Shown here in pieces: positions 8,085 through 16,539 of a DNA stretch of 64,000 bases. The stretch is from Streptomyces violaceoruber. GTDB lineage: Bacteria > Actinomycetota > Actinomycetes > Streptomycetales > Streptomycetaceae. Positions within the stretch are counted from its first letter, which is position 1, and each line of letters starts with the position of its first letter. The notes beneath the pieces are model-generated. The model did not search any database. It was not told the DNA's origin and was given only the letters and a program-made list of their open reading frames with translations. Where the stretch lies: positions 3,100,001 to 3,164,000 of the forward strand of contig NZ_CP137734.1 of the NCBI RefSeq assembly GCF_033406955.1. Reading direction: 5' to 3'. Both the position numbers and the translations under genes were made by a program.

Positions 8085-8540
8085 TCAGCCGTCTCCCCAC
8101 GTCGCGCGCAGGTCGGAACATCGCACCAGTACGGTCGCATCCGTCAGCGCGATCTCGTGCACGCAACCGTCCTGTGTGGGGATGATCTCGTCGAGGATCA
8201 CGGTCTCGGCCTCCGTCCAGTCGATCTCCCGATGGCTTTCCATCGAGAAAGACGTGACCCCGACGTACTCGATACGCAGTCCCTCCTCGTGTTTCCACGC
8301 GTTCGGAGCGAACCGGATGCTCATGCTCTCGTTCCTGCCCACCGGGACGTGGACGTCGGCCAACTCCAGGTCCTTCACGCACCGAGCACTCCGGAAGTTG
8401 TAATGGTCCGCATCCGTGGCGAACTTCCGCGCCCCCGATGGCAGATCCTCACTCAGCCTGGGCAATTGCTCCAGGTACTCCCCGGGATCCACGTGAAACC
8501 CAGGCAGTCGCGGATCCCAATCGGCCTTTACGTACTTCAT
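8085..8540 (-). CDS. probable immunity-type protein next to a toxin remnant
   Basis: Soluble 151-residue protein with no recognised family. It starts at ATG 8540, overlapping the stop of the upstream toxin fragment by 4 bp (ATGA). That tight coupling and its position directly after a polymorphic-toxin-like C-terminus are the usual arrangement of an immunity gene. Sequence features are several acidic and aromatic residues and no signal peptide, consistent with a cytoplasmic antitoxin. Base composition is lower in GC than neighbouring genes (codons such as TTT, AAA and GTA appear), suggesting transfer. The function is inferred only from context. Confidence 0.55.
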   Translation of the reverse strand: MKYVKADWDPRLPGFHVDPGEYLEQLPRLSEDLPSGARKFATDADHYNFRSARCVKDLELADVHVPVGRNESMSIRFAPNAWKHEEGLRIEYVGVTSFSMESHREIDWTEAETVILDEIIPTQDGCVHEIALTDATVLVRCSDLRATWGDG

Positions 8541-8854
8541 CCCTTGCAGCTCACTCCTTCGGCCGCCAGACGCGGACGCTTCCACTTGTCCCCGGTGATG
8601 TCCATGGTGCCCTTGTCGCCAAGCCGCCCGGTACCTCTCATGGAATCTACGGCCTTTCCCTTCAGCGCGTTCTCGACACTTCGCGGAACATCTACTTCTG
8701 CAGCCGACTTCCGGTGTTTGTTGAACCATCCGTCGCTGCCGAAGATGCCGACTTCACGGCCACGTTTGTCGTACACGTGTATCTCAAAGTCAGTGCCCTT
8801 CGTACCTTCCTGCCACGTGTCCGTTCTTCCTCGATATCCCTTCCCTAGCCCCAG
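8537..8854 (-). pseudogene. C-terminal remnant of a polymorphic (RHS/CDI-like) toxin
   Basis: The frame from about 8854 leftward reads GRTDTWQEGTKGTDFEIHVY, then DKRGREVGIFGSDGWFNKH and ends at 8537. This pattern (GRTDxW, DFExHVY, GxEVGxFGxxGWFxKH) resembles C-terminal toxin tips of RHS-type polymorphic toxins. There is no start with a ribosome site and no N-terminal delivery region. Upstream, the DNA changes to a truncated regulator on the opposite strand, so the gene lost its body by a deletion or recombination near 8850. A short GTG-started peptide of 79 residues (from 8776) could still be made, but activity is doubtful. The toxin class is not identified. Confidence 0.5.
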
Positions 8855-9530
8855 CCCGCACGTCGGCGGGCACGTCCGCCGAGTCGGCCGCGAGGCTGCT
8901 CGGTGTCGACCGGGGCACGATCTCGCACATCGAGTCGGGGGTACGGGCCGTCAGCCCCGAGCGAGTCCGCACCCTGGCCTGCAACTGCGACTGTGCAGAC
9001 GCGGAATACGTTGACGCCCTGGTCAGCATGGCCGCAGCAGGTCGGCGGGGCTGATGGGAGAAGTACCGGGTATCGCTGCCACAGGGGATGCTGGACATCG
9101 CGGAATTGGAGGCGTGCTCCACCCGGATGCGGACCGCCTACTCGATGCACATGCCTGGGCTGCTCCGGACGTCCGACCATGCGATGACTGTCTTCCGGGT
9201 CGTCATCCCGCAGTTGCCCGAGCACGAGGCCGCTCTGCGCATGGCTCATCGGGTCGAGCGGCAGAGCGTGCTGGCCGGGGCCAACGCGGTTCGTGGCCAT
9301 CGTGCGCGAGGCGGCGCTCCGTATGCAGTTCGGTGGGCGGGAGGTGGCCAAGGCACAGCTGCGCTACGTCCTGGAGAGGTCGGAGCAGGACGAGGTGACT
9401 GTCCTGGTGATCCCCTTCGCGAAGTACCGTGCCCATTTTGGACTGGACGGAGCGCATCGCCCTCTCATGAGAGGCATCACGCGGCTTCATCCACGCGATC
9501 GCCAACGACTCCCGAGGGGACGCCCGATGA
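8855..9530 (+). pseudogene. broken XRE-family regulator with DUF5753 domain
   Basis: Remains of a Streptomyces helix-turn-helix/DUF5753 regulator. The HTH part (SAARLLGVDRGTISHIESG) lacks its start and first helices. An in-frame TGA at 9052-9054 replaces the first Trp of the family motif GWWEKYR. The frame then resumes with LDIAELEACSTRMRTAYSMH and MPGLLRTSDHAMTVFR, shifts +1 near 9288 to give FVAIVREAALRMQFGGREVA, and shifts again before a plausible C-terminus (GFIHAIANDSRGDAR). Its final stop overlaps the DUF397 start as ATGA, the usual pairing of these two families. Three lesions plus the N-terminal loss make it non-functional. Confidence 0.8.
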
Positions 9531-9773
9531 GCGACATCACCCGGGAAGCACCCTTCTGCGGCGAGGGAAACTTCTGCTTCCGCCTCGGTACCGACGCCAC
9601 CGGCAACGCCTACGTCGCCTTGGACGGTGCGGAGGACCCCCCTCACGGACAGCCGGGAGGCGCTGCGGCGCATGATCCTCGACGTCAAGGCGGGAAGGCC
9701 GACCACCTGCTTTGAGTCCCGCTGTGAAGTCCGTATGAAACATTTTCCGGGGCCCACCGCATCAATGAGGTGA
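9527..9773 (+). pseudogene. DUF397 gene with a single-base frameshift
   Basis: DUF397 proteins are small partners encoded after XRE/DUF5753 regulators. The product starts MSDITREAPFCGEGNFCFRL, the expected SSFCGEGNxCVE-like motif. In the run of six C at 9637-9642 the frame is lost. With five C the family sequence DPLTDSREALRRM followed by ILDVKAG would be restored and would read to a TGA at 9771-9773. As given, the frame ends at 9715. It is either a genuine recent mutation, fitting the decay of its partner, or a homopolymer sequencing error. Confidence 0.7.
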
Positions 9774-9814
9774 GGGCGGTACACCACGGCGGGGACTTCG
9801 GGGGGCGCGGACGG

Positions 9815-10324
9815 ATGAGGCAGGGGAGGGCGGACGAGTACGCCGAGTTCGCGGTGGCGCGGGCCGGGCATCTGTACCGGTCCGCGTGTCTGCTCACCGC
9901 CGGGGACACGCATCTGGCCGAGGATCTCGTGCAGGAGACCTTCGGGCGGCTCTACGTGCGGTGGGGGCGGGTGTCGCGGGCGGAGAACCCGGCCGCCTAC
10001 GCGCAGACCGTGCTCACCCGCGCCTTCCTCGCCCATCAGCGGCGGCGCAGCAGCGGGGAGCGGGCGACCGACGTGTTCCCCGATCTGCCCGGCGCCGGTG
10101 ACGGGGACGCGTCCCTGCGGCTGACGCTGCTGGACGCGCTCGCGCGGCTGCCCGCCAAGGACCGGGCCGTGGTCGTCCTGCGGTACTGGGACGACCGCTC
10201 GGTCGAGCAGACCGCCGACGTGCTCGGCGTCAGTTCGGCGGCGGTGCGGACCCGGTGCTCGCGAGCGCTCGGCCGGCTGCGGGAGCTGCTGGGCGAGGAC
10301 CTCTCGGAGTACGCCAGACCCTAG
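9815..10324 (+). CDS. SigE-family ECF RNA polymerase sigma factor
   Basis: Extracytoplasmic-function sigma factor of the actinobacterial SigE-like family, 169 residues. Region 2 (AEDLVQETFGRLYVRW) and region 4 (LPAKDRAVVVLRYWDDRSVE, then TADVLGVSSAAVRTRCSRAL with its helix-turn-helix) are both intact. The ATG at 9815 gives the usual length. An upstream in-frame start only adds residues without homology. The membrane protein gene 79 bp downstream on the same strand looks like its partner or regulator. Confidence 0.9.
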   Translation: MRQGRADEYAEFAVARAGHLYRSACLLTAGDTHLAEDLVQETFGRLYVRWGRVSRAENPAAYAQTVLTRAFLAHQRRRSSGERATDVFPDLPGAGDGDASLRLTLLDALARLPAKDRAVVVLRYWDDRSVEQTADVLGVSSAAVRTRCSRALGRLRELLGEDLSEYARP

Positions 10325-10403
10325 GCGGCCCCTGCCCGGACCGTCTCTCGCTCGCCGCTCTGAGCGGCTCATTTCGACTCACGTGTGGAAAGGGTGGTTC
10401 ACC

Positions 10404-11666
10404 ATGCTCGAAAACGAACGTCAGGACCCCTTCGAGGACCGGCTGGGCACCGCCCTGCGCGACGCCGGTGACGGCTTCGAGGCCGATCGGGCGGCCCTCG
10501 TCACCGCGGGGCGGGCCCGGGGGCGGCGGGCCCTGCTGCGACGCAGGGCGGCCGTGGTGGGCGGGGTGGCCGGGGTCGCGCTGGCCGGGGTGGGCGGGGT
10601 GCTGGTCCTCCCGGCGGACCACCCGGCCGGCCCCGACCGGTCCGGCACGGCCTCCGCCGCCTCCGCCGGCGACGCGACCACCGCCGCCGCCTCCTTCACC
10701 GGCGACGACCTGCTGCGCGAGCTCAAGGGCCTGCTTCCTCCGGGGACTTACGGCGAGGAGTCGGCCCGGGGCTCGGACCACCAGCTGGGCCCGACCGCGC
10801 AGCTCGTCTACGACGACGGGGCCGGGGCCGCCGCGATCGGCATGGGCTTCGCGCGGGTGGAGCCGGGGAGCGCCCAGGTGCGGGAGCTGATGGCGTGTCC
10901 CGACCACAACATCACGCCGTACGACGACTGCTCCTCCGACCGGCTCCCCGACGGCTCGCTGCTCAAGCTGTACCAGGGCTACGAGTACCCGGACCTGCGC
11001 GTGGACACCAAGCGCTGGACCGCCGACCTGGTCACCGCCGAGGGACAGCACGTCAGCGTCTCCGAGTGGAACTCCCCCGCGGAGAAGGGCGCGCCGGTCA
11101 GTCGTGAGGAGCCTCCCCTGTCGACGGAGCGGCTGCGGGAGCTCGTCACCGCCGGGGTGTGGCGCGAGGTGGTCGACGCCGTTCCCAAGAGCCGCAAGCC
11201 GCCGCGGTCGGCCGCGCCCCGCACCGAGCGGCCCGAGGTCTCGGGGAAGTCGGTCGGCGACACGCTCGCCGCGCTGCTCCCCCGGAAGCTGGACGTCGTC
11301 TCGCGCGGTGGGCAGGAGTCCGAGTACGCCTACGTCGTCGTGGACGACGGGCGGGGCCGCAGCCTGGTCCAGATCAACGTGCAGCACGGGATGGCCGACG
11401 TCGCCGGGCAGTTGTACGCCGACGGCGAGACTCTGCCCGACGGCACGCGCGTCGCGACCCGGCAGGGACCCGGCGAGAAGTCCGGTTCCGGCGTGGTGAT
11501 GTGGACCGTGGACACGCTGCGTCCCGGGCCGGAGGGCTTCCGCGTGGTGATCAGCGCCTTCAACACCGGCGACCAGAACAAGGACGCCACCCGGGACGCC
11601 CCCGCGCTGACCGTGGAGCAGCTGCGGACGATCGCGCTCAGTGGGGAGTGGGACCGGTTGCGGTGA
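10404..11666 (+). CDS. membrane-anchored sigma-associated protein (putative anti-sigma/sensor)
   Basis: A 420-residue protein with a cytoplasmic N-terminus of about 45 residues, a basic patch, one membrane helix near residues 48-70 (AAVVGGVAGVALAGVGGVLVL) and a large extracytoplasmic C-terminal domain. The order cytoplasmic segment, single helix, outer domain, directly after an ECF sigma gene, is typical of proteins that bind and control SigE-like sigma factors. No zinc-type anti-sigma motif (HxxxCxxC) is present, so the mechanism is unknown. The ATG at 10404 is preceded by GGAAAGG. A GTG at 10383 is less likely. Confidence 0.7.
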   Translation: MLENERQDPFEDRLGTALRDAGDGFEADRAALVTAGRARGRRALLRRRAAVVGGVAGVALAGVGGVLVLPADHPAGPDRSGTASAASAGDATTAAASFTGDDLLRELKGLLPPGTYGEESARGSDHQLGPTAQLVYDDGAGAAAIGMGFARVEPGSAQVRELMACPDHNITPYDDCSSDRLPDGSLLKLYQGYEYPDLRVDTKRWTADLVTAEGQHVSVSEWNSPAEKGAPVSREEPPLSTERLRELVTAGVWREVVDAVPKSRKPPRSAAPRTERPEVSGKSVGDTLAALLPRKLDVVSRGGQESEYAYVVVDDGRGRSLVQINVQHGMADVAGQLYADGETLPDGTRVATRQGPGEKSGSGVVMWTVDTLRPGPEGFRVVISAFNTGDQNKDATRDAPALTVEQLRTIALSGEWDRLR

Positions 11667-11719
11667 CGGCTGCCGCAGCATCACGCGCCCGCTGCCCGCA
11701 GGCCGGCGGGGCCGTCGAC

Positions 11720-12673
11720 TCAGGGCAGCATGCCGTGCTCCTTCTCGAACTCCTTCTTCTGCTCCTCGTTCGGCGTGTTGGGGCGGTTCTCGCTGATCGG
11801 TTCCCGCGGGTCCCCCGGGGTGCCGGTCAGAGCCTCCTGCACATCGGTACCCATCCGGATGTGATCCGTTTCGAAGCCGTGCACCGGACCCCGGATCTGT
11901 ACCTCGCCTCCGTTGAAGAAGCCGACGTCGAGGTTGGGGCCGGCCACGACCGTCGCGACCAGGCCGACGAAGAAGTTCTCGTTGCTCCGCGAGTACCCCT
12001 GCACGTACTCGGCGCGGTTGCGTTCGGCCATCCCCCTCGTGGCGACCGCGGACCCGCGCGCGACTCTCTCGCTCGGGCTGAACGGGATGAACGACGTGTT
12101 GTTGGTGGCGTAGTCGGGAAGCTCCCCACTGCCGAGCGGGGGGATCACTCCGCCACCGTTGACGTCGTGCCAGGTCTCGTGATGGCGGGGGATCCCGCGG
12201 TACAGGGCGAGTCCACCCATCCGGTACTTCATCACATGCGGTGTGAGGTCGTCGTTGAGTACACCGTTTACGACGGCGACATCGTGGATGTACGCCCTGC
12301 CTCCCTGTGGCGTCCGGAAGACGTAGAACGCGCCCTGTCGCGTCATGGGTATGTCATCCTCACCCACGCGCACGTTCACCTCCTGCTGCGCCGCCGAGCG
12401 GTTTCCGCTCACCGCGTTCTTCATCTTCTGGAACATGCGCTGCACGGGCGGCTGCGACCCGTGCTGCTGCCGCTGCCCCGCCAAGGACGCCGCGACGGCC
12501 GCGTTCCCGGCCGAGTTCTGGAGGTCCGACACCGCATGGGGCGAGAGGTCGCCCGCCGACCACGCCTGGCCCGCCGTCGACGCGGCCCGGTCCGTCCGTA
12601 CGACCGGACCACGGTCCCCAGCACTGCGCCGGCCTGTGAGCTCGTGGTCGGACTGCCGGTCGTGTCCTCGCAT
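11720..12673 (-). CDS. putative contractile-injection-system effector with ART-like domain
   Basis: A 317-residue soluble protein without signal peptide. Residues 51-60 read LQNSAGNAAV, the LQ-x2-AGNAAV tag found near the N-terminus of many Streptomyces extracellular contractile injection system (eCIS) cargo proteins. The C-terminal half suggests an R-S-E class ADP-ribosyltransferase: LYRG with Arg159, TSFIPFSPSERVA with Ser194 in the STS position, and GGEVQIRG with Glu257. These three assignments are by eye. The ATG at 12673 has GGAGGG 6 bp upstream and is preferred over an upstream GTG/ATG. Neither eCIS structural genes nor an immunity gene are adjacent, so delivery would use a locus elsewhere. 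Confidence 0.6.
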   Translation of the reverse strand: MRGHDRQSDHELTGRRSAGDRGPVVRTDRAASTAGQAWSAGDLSPHAVSDLQNSAGNAAVAASLAGQRQQHGSQPPVQRMFQKMKNAVSGNRSAAQQEVNVRVGEDDIPMTRQGAFYVFRTPQGGRAYIHDVAVVNGVLNDDLTPHVMKYRMGGLALYRGIPRHHETWHDVNGGGVIPPLGSGELPDYATNNTSFIPFSPSERVARGSAVATRGMAERNRAEYVQGYSRSNENFFVGLVATVVAGPNLDVGFFNGGEVQIRGPVHGFETDHIRMGTDVQEALTGTPGDPREPISENRPNTPNEEQKKEFEKEHGMLP

Positions 12674-12816
12674 GCTGTTCCCTCCGAGGGACGCCAGTGC
12701 CTGGCCCGGGTGGCCAGAGTTCTCCAGCTTCAGACCTATGCGACTCGTCGACACCCGGGAAGGACGGGAAGAGCACCCTTCGGGTCATGGCCGCGTGCCC
12801 GAAAGGACAGCTGGGC

Positions 12817-14139
12817 TCAGAAGAACTCCGACCACGGCTGGTCCCAGATCTGCTTCACGCACAGGACCAGGAACAGCAGCCCGGCCACGGCGAGCATGCC
12901 GTTGCTGAGGCTGCCGTTGCGCCATTCGCGGGGTGTGCGCGAGGAGTTGAGGAGCCACATCAGGGTGAGGGCGAGGAAGGGCATGAAGGCGGCGCCCAGG
13001 ACGCCGTAGATGATGATCAGGCGGAAGGGCTCGTCCTGGAACAGCAGGATCATCGGCGGGAAGGTCAGCCAGAGCAGGTAGGCGCGGAAGGCCCAGGAGC
13101 GTTCGCGGCGGCCCGAGGCCAACTCGTCGCCCCGCGCCTCCCGTTCACCGCGCCGGCGGGCCAGGAAGTCGGCGAACATCAGGCTCACGCCGTGCCAGAC
13201 GCCGATCAGCGAGGTGAAGCTGGTGGCGAAGAAGCCGATCAGGAAGAGCTTGCCGGTCGCCGTGCCGTACTCCTGCTCCAGGATGTCGCCGAGCTGGATC
13301 AGGCCCTTGTCGCCGCTCGCGATCGCGATGTTGGCGGAGTGCAGCAGCTCGGCGCCGACGAGGAGCATCGCGACGACGAAGATGCCGGTGGTGGCGTAGG
13401 CGACCCGGTTGTCCAGCCGCATGACCTTCATCCAGCCGGTGGTGGTCCAGCCCTTGGCGTTGACCCAGTAGCCGTAGGCGGCCAGCGTGATGGTGCCGCC
13501 CACGCCGCCGATCAGGCCCAGGGTGTTGAGGACCGAGTCCTTCTCGTCCGGGAGGACCGGGAGGAGTCCGGCGAAGGCGTCGCCCAGGTTCGGGGTGACG
13601 CGGATCGCCAGGTACACCGTGATGACGAACATGACGCCCACCAGGACGGTCATGACCTTCTCGAAGACGTTGTACTTGTTGAACCAGACGAAGACCAGGC
13701 CCACCAGGCCGCAGGCGATGCCCCACCATTCGAGGTCCATCACGTCCGGGAAGAGGGCCTGGAGGGGGAGGGCGCTGGACGACATCGCCGCGGCGCCGTA
13801 GACGAAGCCCCAGATCACGGCGTAGATCGCGAAGAACCACGTGGTCCAGGAGCCGATGCTCGCCCAGCCGTCGAAGAGGGTGCGACCGGTGGCCAGGTGC
13901 CAGCGGCCGCACGCCTCGGCGAGGGAGATCTTCACGAGGCAGCCGATGACCGCCGCCCACAGCAGGGTGTAGCCGAAGTTGCTGCCCGCGATGAGGGTGG
14001 CCACGAGGTCGCCGGCACCCACACCGGTCGCGGCGACGACGATCCCCGGGCCGATGTAGCGCCAACTGGACTTACGGGGGGCCTGATCGGCCCCGACCGA
14101 TACGCCTGCGTCTGAGGTGTTGCCCGTGGTGTCCGCCAT
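12817..14139 (-). CDS. Nramp-family metal-ion transporter lacking the canonical DPGN motif
   Basis: A 440-residue polytopic membrane protein with about 11 hydrophobic helices and the overall Nramp layout (GPGIVVAATGVGAGDLVATL at the first helix, then ISLAEACGRWHLATGRTLFD). In classical MntH/Nramp transporters the first helix carries DPGN, whose Asp and Asn bind Mn or Fe. Here that position reads GVGAGD, so the substrate may differ. The ATG at 14139 is chosen because it starts the soluble N-terminal tail common to actinobacterial members. It is a single gene on the minus strand. Confidence 0.8.
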   Translation of the reverse strand: MADTTGNTSDAGVSVGADQAPRKSSWRYIGPGIVVAATGVGAGDLVATLIAGSNFGYTLLWAAVIGCLVKISLAEACGRWHLATGRTLFDGWASIGSWTTWFFAIYAVIWGFVYGAAAMSSSALPLQALFPDVMDLEWWGIACGLVGLVFVWFNKYNVFEKVMTVLVGVMFVITVYLAIRVTPNLGDAFAGLLPVLPDEKDSVLNTLGLIGGVGGTITLAAYGYWVNAKGWTTTGWMKVMRLDNRVAYATTGIFVVAMLLVGAELLHSANIAIASGDKGLIQLGDILEQEYGTATGKLFLIGFFATSFTSLIGVWHGVSLMFADFLARRRGEREARGDELASGRRERSWAFRAYLLWLTFPPMILLFQDEPFRLIIIYGVLGAAFMPFLALTLMWLLNSSRTPREWRNGSLSNGMLAVAGLLFLVLCVKQIWDQPWSEFF

Positions 14140-14206
14140 GGGGGTCAAGAAAGCCCATGGCCGCCGGTGCGACAAGAGGGCGTGCACGGATCTTCACCCG
14201 AAACGC

Positions 14207-14842
14207 TTACTCCGCGCGGGCCTTGGCCTCCTCGGCGCCCTCGGCGTCCTCGGCGTCCTTCTCCGCCGTGTCCGCCGTATCGGCCGTCTCTGCCGCCTCT
14301 ACGGCCTCCGCTTCGGTTTCGGACTCCGCCTCGCCGTCTTCGAAGTACGCGTCCAGGACCTCGTCCAGGGCCGATTCCCACTCGGCGAAACGGCTTCGGG
14401 AGGCGGCCTCGATCTCGATCGGGTACCAGCGGCGGTCCGGCGTGTGCACCGTGACCGTGAACCGCTTGCCGAAGCGGCCGGTCTCCGTCTCGACCGCCCC
14501 GACCTCGTCCCAGCGGAACTCACAGGCCTGGTCGTCGAGGGAGAGACGTACGCCCCTGTGGTCGGCGACGATCTTGGCACGGCGGTCGGAGGCCTCGAAG
14601 ACGGGGCCGTCCACAGGGGCCTCGGCCTCCGGTTCCTCGGCGTCCTCGGCGGGGGGCTCGTCGGCGGCCGGGGAGTGCGACGACTCCTCGGTCTCCGCGT
14701 CGGCGTCCTTCTCCGCCTCGTCCTCGGCGCGTCTCACGTCCTCGGGCTCACCGGACACGGGTGCGGTGAGCCCGGGGATGAATGCCGGGTCGAATCCGGC
14801 GCCTTCCAGGGGCTGGCTCGTCGATCCTCTGCGCTGCTCCAC
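14207..14842 (-). CDS. acidic protein with a PH-like core, unknown function
   Basis: A 211-residue cytoplasmic protein. A structured middle part (about residues 80-165; VRLSLDDQACEFRWDEVGAV, WYPIEIEAASRSRFAEWESAL) looks like a small beta-barrel of the type found in actinobacterial PH-like or DUF domains. It is flanked by strongly acidic, Ala/Glu-rich low-complexity tails, and the last 40 residues are almost entirely Ala, Glu, Asp and Thr. It lies 67 bp upstream of the Nramp-like gene on the same strand and could share a transcript. I do not recognise a specific function. Confidence 0.65.
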   Translation of the reverse strand: MEQRRGSTSQPLEGAGFDPAFIPGLTAPVSGEPEDVRRAEDEAEKDADAETEESSHSPAADEPPAEDAEEPEAEAPVDGPVFEASDRRAKIVADHRGVRLSLDDQACEFRWDEVGAVETETGRFGKRFTVTVHTPDRRWYPIEIEAASRSRFAEWESALDEVLDAYFEDGEAESETEAEAVEAAETADTADTAEKDAEDAEGAEEAKARAE

Positions 14843-14937
14843 GCGGGCAGTATGGTCGACGATCCTGTGCCGGGCACAGCCAGCCCCAACTTCGTTATCA
14901 GACGCCTACACGAGCCGCCCGTACGAGCCGTACCCGC

Positions 14938-16419
14938 CTACACGAACAGGCTCACCACCGCGGCCACCACGAACCCGGCGACGGACAGGACGCTCTCCAG
15001 CACGGTCCACGTCTTGAGCGTGTCCCGCTCGCTGATGCCGAAGTACTTGGCGACCATCCAGAAGCCGCCGTCGTTGACGTGCGAGGCGAAGATGGAGCCC
15101 GCCGAGATGGCCATGATGACCAGCGCGACGAACGCCTGCGAGTGGTCGCCCTCGGCCAGCAGCGGCGCCACGATGCCCGCCGTCGTCACGATGGCCACCG
15201 TCGCCGAACCCTGCGCGACCCGCAGCACCACGGAGATCAGGTAGGCGAGGACGATCACCGGCAGGCCGACGTCGTTGAAGGTGTCGGAGAGTGCCTGGGC
15301 GACGCCGCTGGCCTTGAGGACGGCGCCGAAGACCCCGCCCGCGCCGACCACCAGCAGGATGTTGCCGACCGGCTTCAGCGAGGCCGTCGAGACGGTCTCC
15401 AGGGACTTGCGGGACCAGCCGCGCCGGATGCCGAGCAGGTAGTAGGCGAGGAGCAGGGCGATGGTCAGGGCGACGAACGGGTTGCCGAAGAACTCGATCA
15501 CCGAGCGGAGGGTGGACGGGTCCAGGGCGATGGAGGAGAAGGTCGCGGCGAGGATCAGGACCAGCGGGGTGCCGATGATGCCGAGGACGGTGCCGAGCGC
15601 GACGGGGCTCTCGTTCGGCGCGACGCCGGCCTTGCGCTGCTCCTCGATGACGGCCTGCTTGGCCTCCTCGGACGCCTCGACCATGTCCTGCGGCACGGGC
15701 ACGAAGATGCGGCGGCCGATCCAGGCGGAGAACACCCAGGCGGCGAGGACGGCGGGGATGCCGCAGACGATGCCCATGAGGATGATCCAGCCGAGCTTGA
15801 CGTTCAGCAGTCCGGCGGCGGCCACCGGGCCGGGGTGCGGCGGCAGGAAGGCGTGGGTCATGGACAGGCCGGCCAGCAGCGGCAGGCAGTAGAGCAGGAT
15901 CGACTTGCCGGAGCGCTTGGCGGCGGCGTAGACGATGGGCGCGAGGACGAAGATGCCCACGTCGAAGAAGACCGGGATGCCGAAGATCAGACCGGTGAGG
16001 CCCATGGCGAGCGGGGCCCGCTTCTCCCCGAAGAGGCCGAGCAGGCGGGAGGCCAGCACCTGGGCGCCGCCGCTGACTTCGAGGATCGCGCCGAGCATGG
16101 TGCCCAGGCCGATGATGATGGCGACGTGGCCGAGGATGCCGCCCATGCCGGACTCGATGGTCGAGACGGCGTCCGACTTCTGCACGGTGCCGAAGAGTTC
16201 GGTGACCGACAGGCCGGCGAGCAGGCCGACGGCTATGGAGACGGCGAGCAGCGCGACGAAGGGCTGAAGCCGCACCTTGATGATGAGGAAGAGCAGCAGC
16301 GCGATGCCGATGGCGGCGACGGTCAGCAGACCGGCGGTGCCGTCGATCAGGGTGAGCAGACCGCCGGTGTGGGGTGGGGCCTCGGCGGCGGCGGCAAGAC
16401 GGAGGGACGAGTAGGACAT
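14938..16419 (-). CDS. GntP-family gluconate/sugar-acid:H+ symporter
   Basis: A 493-residue inner-membrane permease with about 12-13 helices and GntP signatures (GLIFGIPVFFDVGIFVLAPI, LLAGLSMTHAFLPPHPGPVA, GSATVAIVTTAGIVAPLL). GntP carriers import gluconate, 2-ketogluconate, idonate, glycerate and related acids, including D-serine in some branches. It is the last gene of the minus-strand run kinase-IclR-RidA-GntP, 120 bp after RidA. In this setting it should import the acid handled by the neighbouring deacylase, deaminase and kinase, such as N-acetylglucosaminate, glucosaminate, gluconate or an N-acyl-D-amino acid. Confidence 0.92.
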   Translation of the reverse strand: MSYSSLRLAAAAEAPPHTGGLLTLIDGTAGLLTVAAIGIALLLFLIIKVRLQPFVALLAVSIAVGLLAGLSVTELFGTVQKSDAVSTIESGMGGILGHVAIIIGLGTMLGAILEVSGGAQVLASRLLGLFGEKRAPLAMGLTGLIFGIPVFFDVGIFVLAPIVYAAAKRSGKSILLYCLPLLAGLSMTHAFLPPHPGPVAAAGLLNVKLGWIILMGIVCGIPAVLAAWVFSAWIGRRIFVPVPQDMVEASEEAKQAVIEEQRKAGVAPNESPVALGTVLGIIGTPLVLILAATFSSIALDPSTLRSVIEFFGNPFVALTIALLLAYYLLGIRRGWSRKSLETVSTASLKPVGNILLVVGAGGVFGAVLKASGVAQALSDTFNDVGLPVIVLAYLISVVLRVAQGSATVAIVTTAGIVAPLLAEGDHSQAFVALVIMAISAGSIFASHVNDGGFWMVAKYFGISERDTLKTWTVLESVLSVAGFVVAAVVSLFV

Positions 16420-16539
16420 ACGGGGGTCCTCTGGATAAGTACATGGAGCTTTCGGGCAGGGAGGAGCGCGGCACGGCGCCCCGAGGGGTGGGGTGCCGTG
16501 CCGTTCAAGGCAGTCGGACGGGTGGAGCGGAAGGGACGG

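Noticed and set aside
11720..12673. A complete eCIS gene cluster around the effector candidate
   Set aside because: No sheath, tube, baseplate or AAA ATPase genes are in the window. Only the cargo-like protein is present.
12697..14115. 472-codon plus-strand frame opposite the Nramp-like gene
   Set aside because: Low-complexity Gly/Glu/Ala/Gln translation with no domain. The minus strand has a clear membrane protein.
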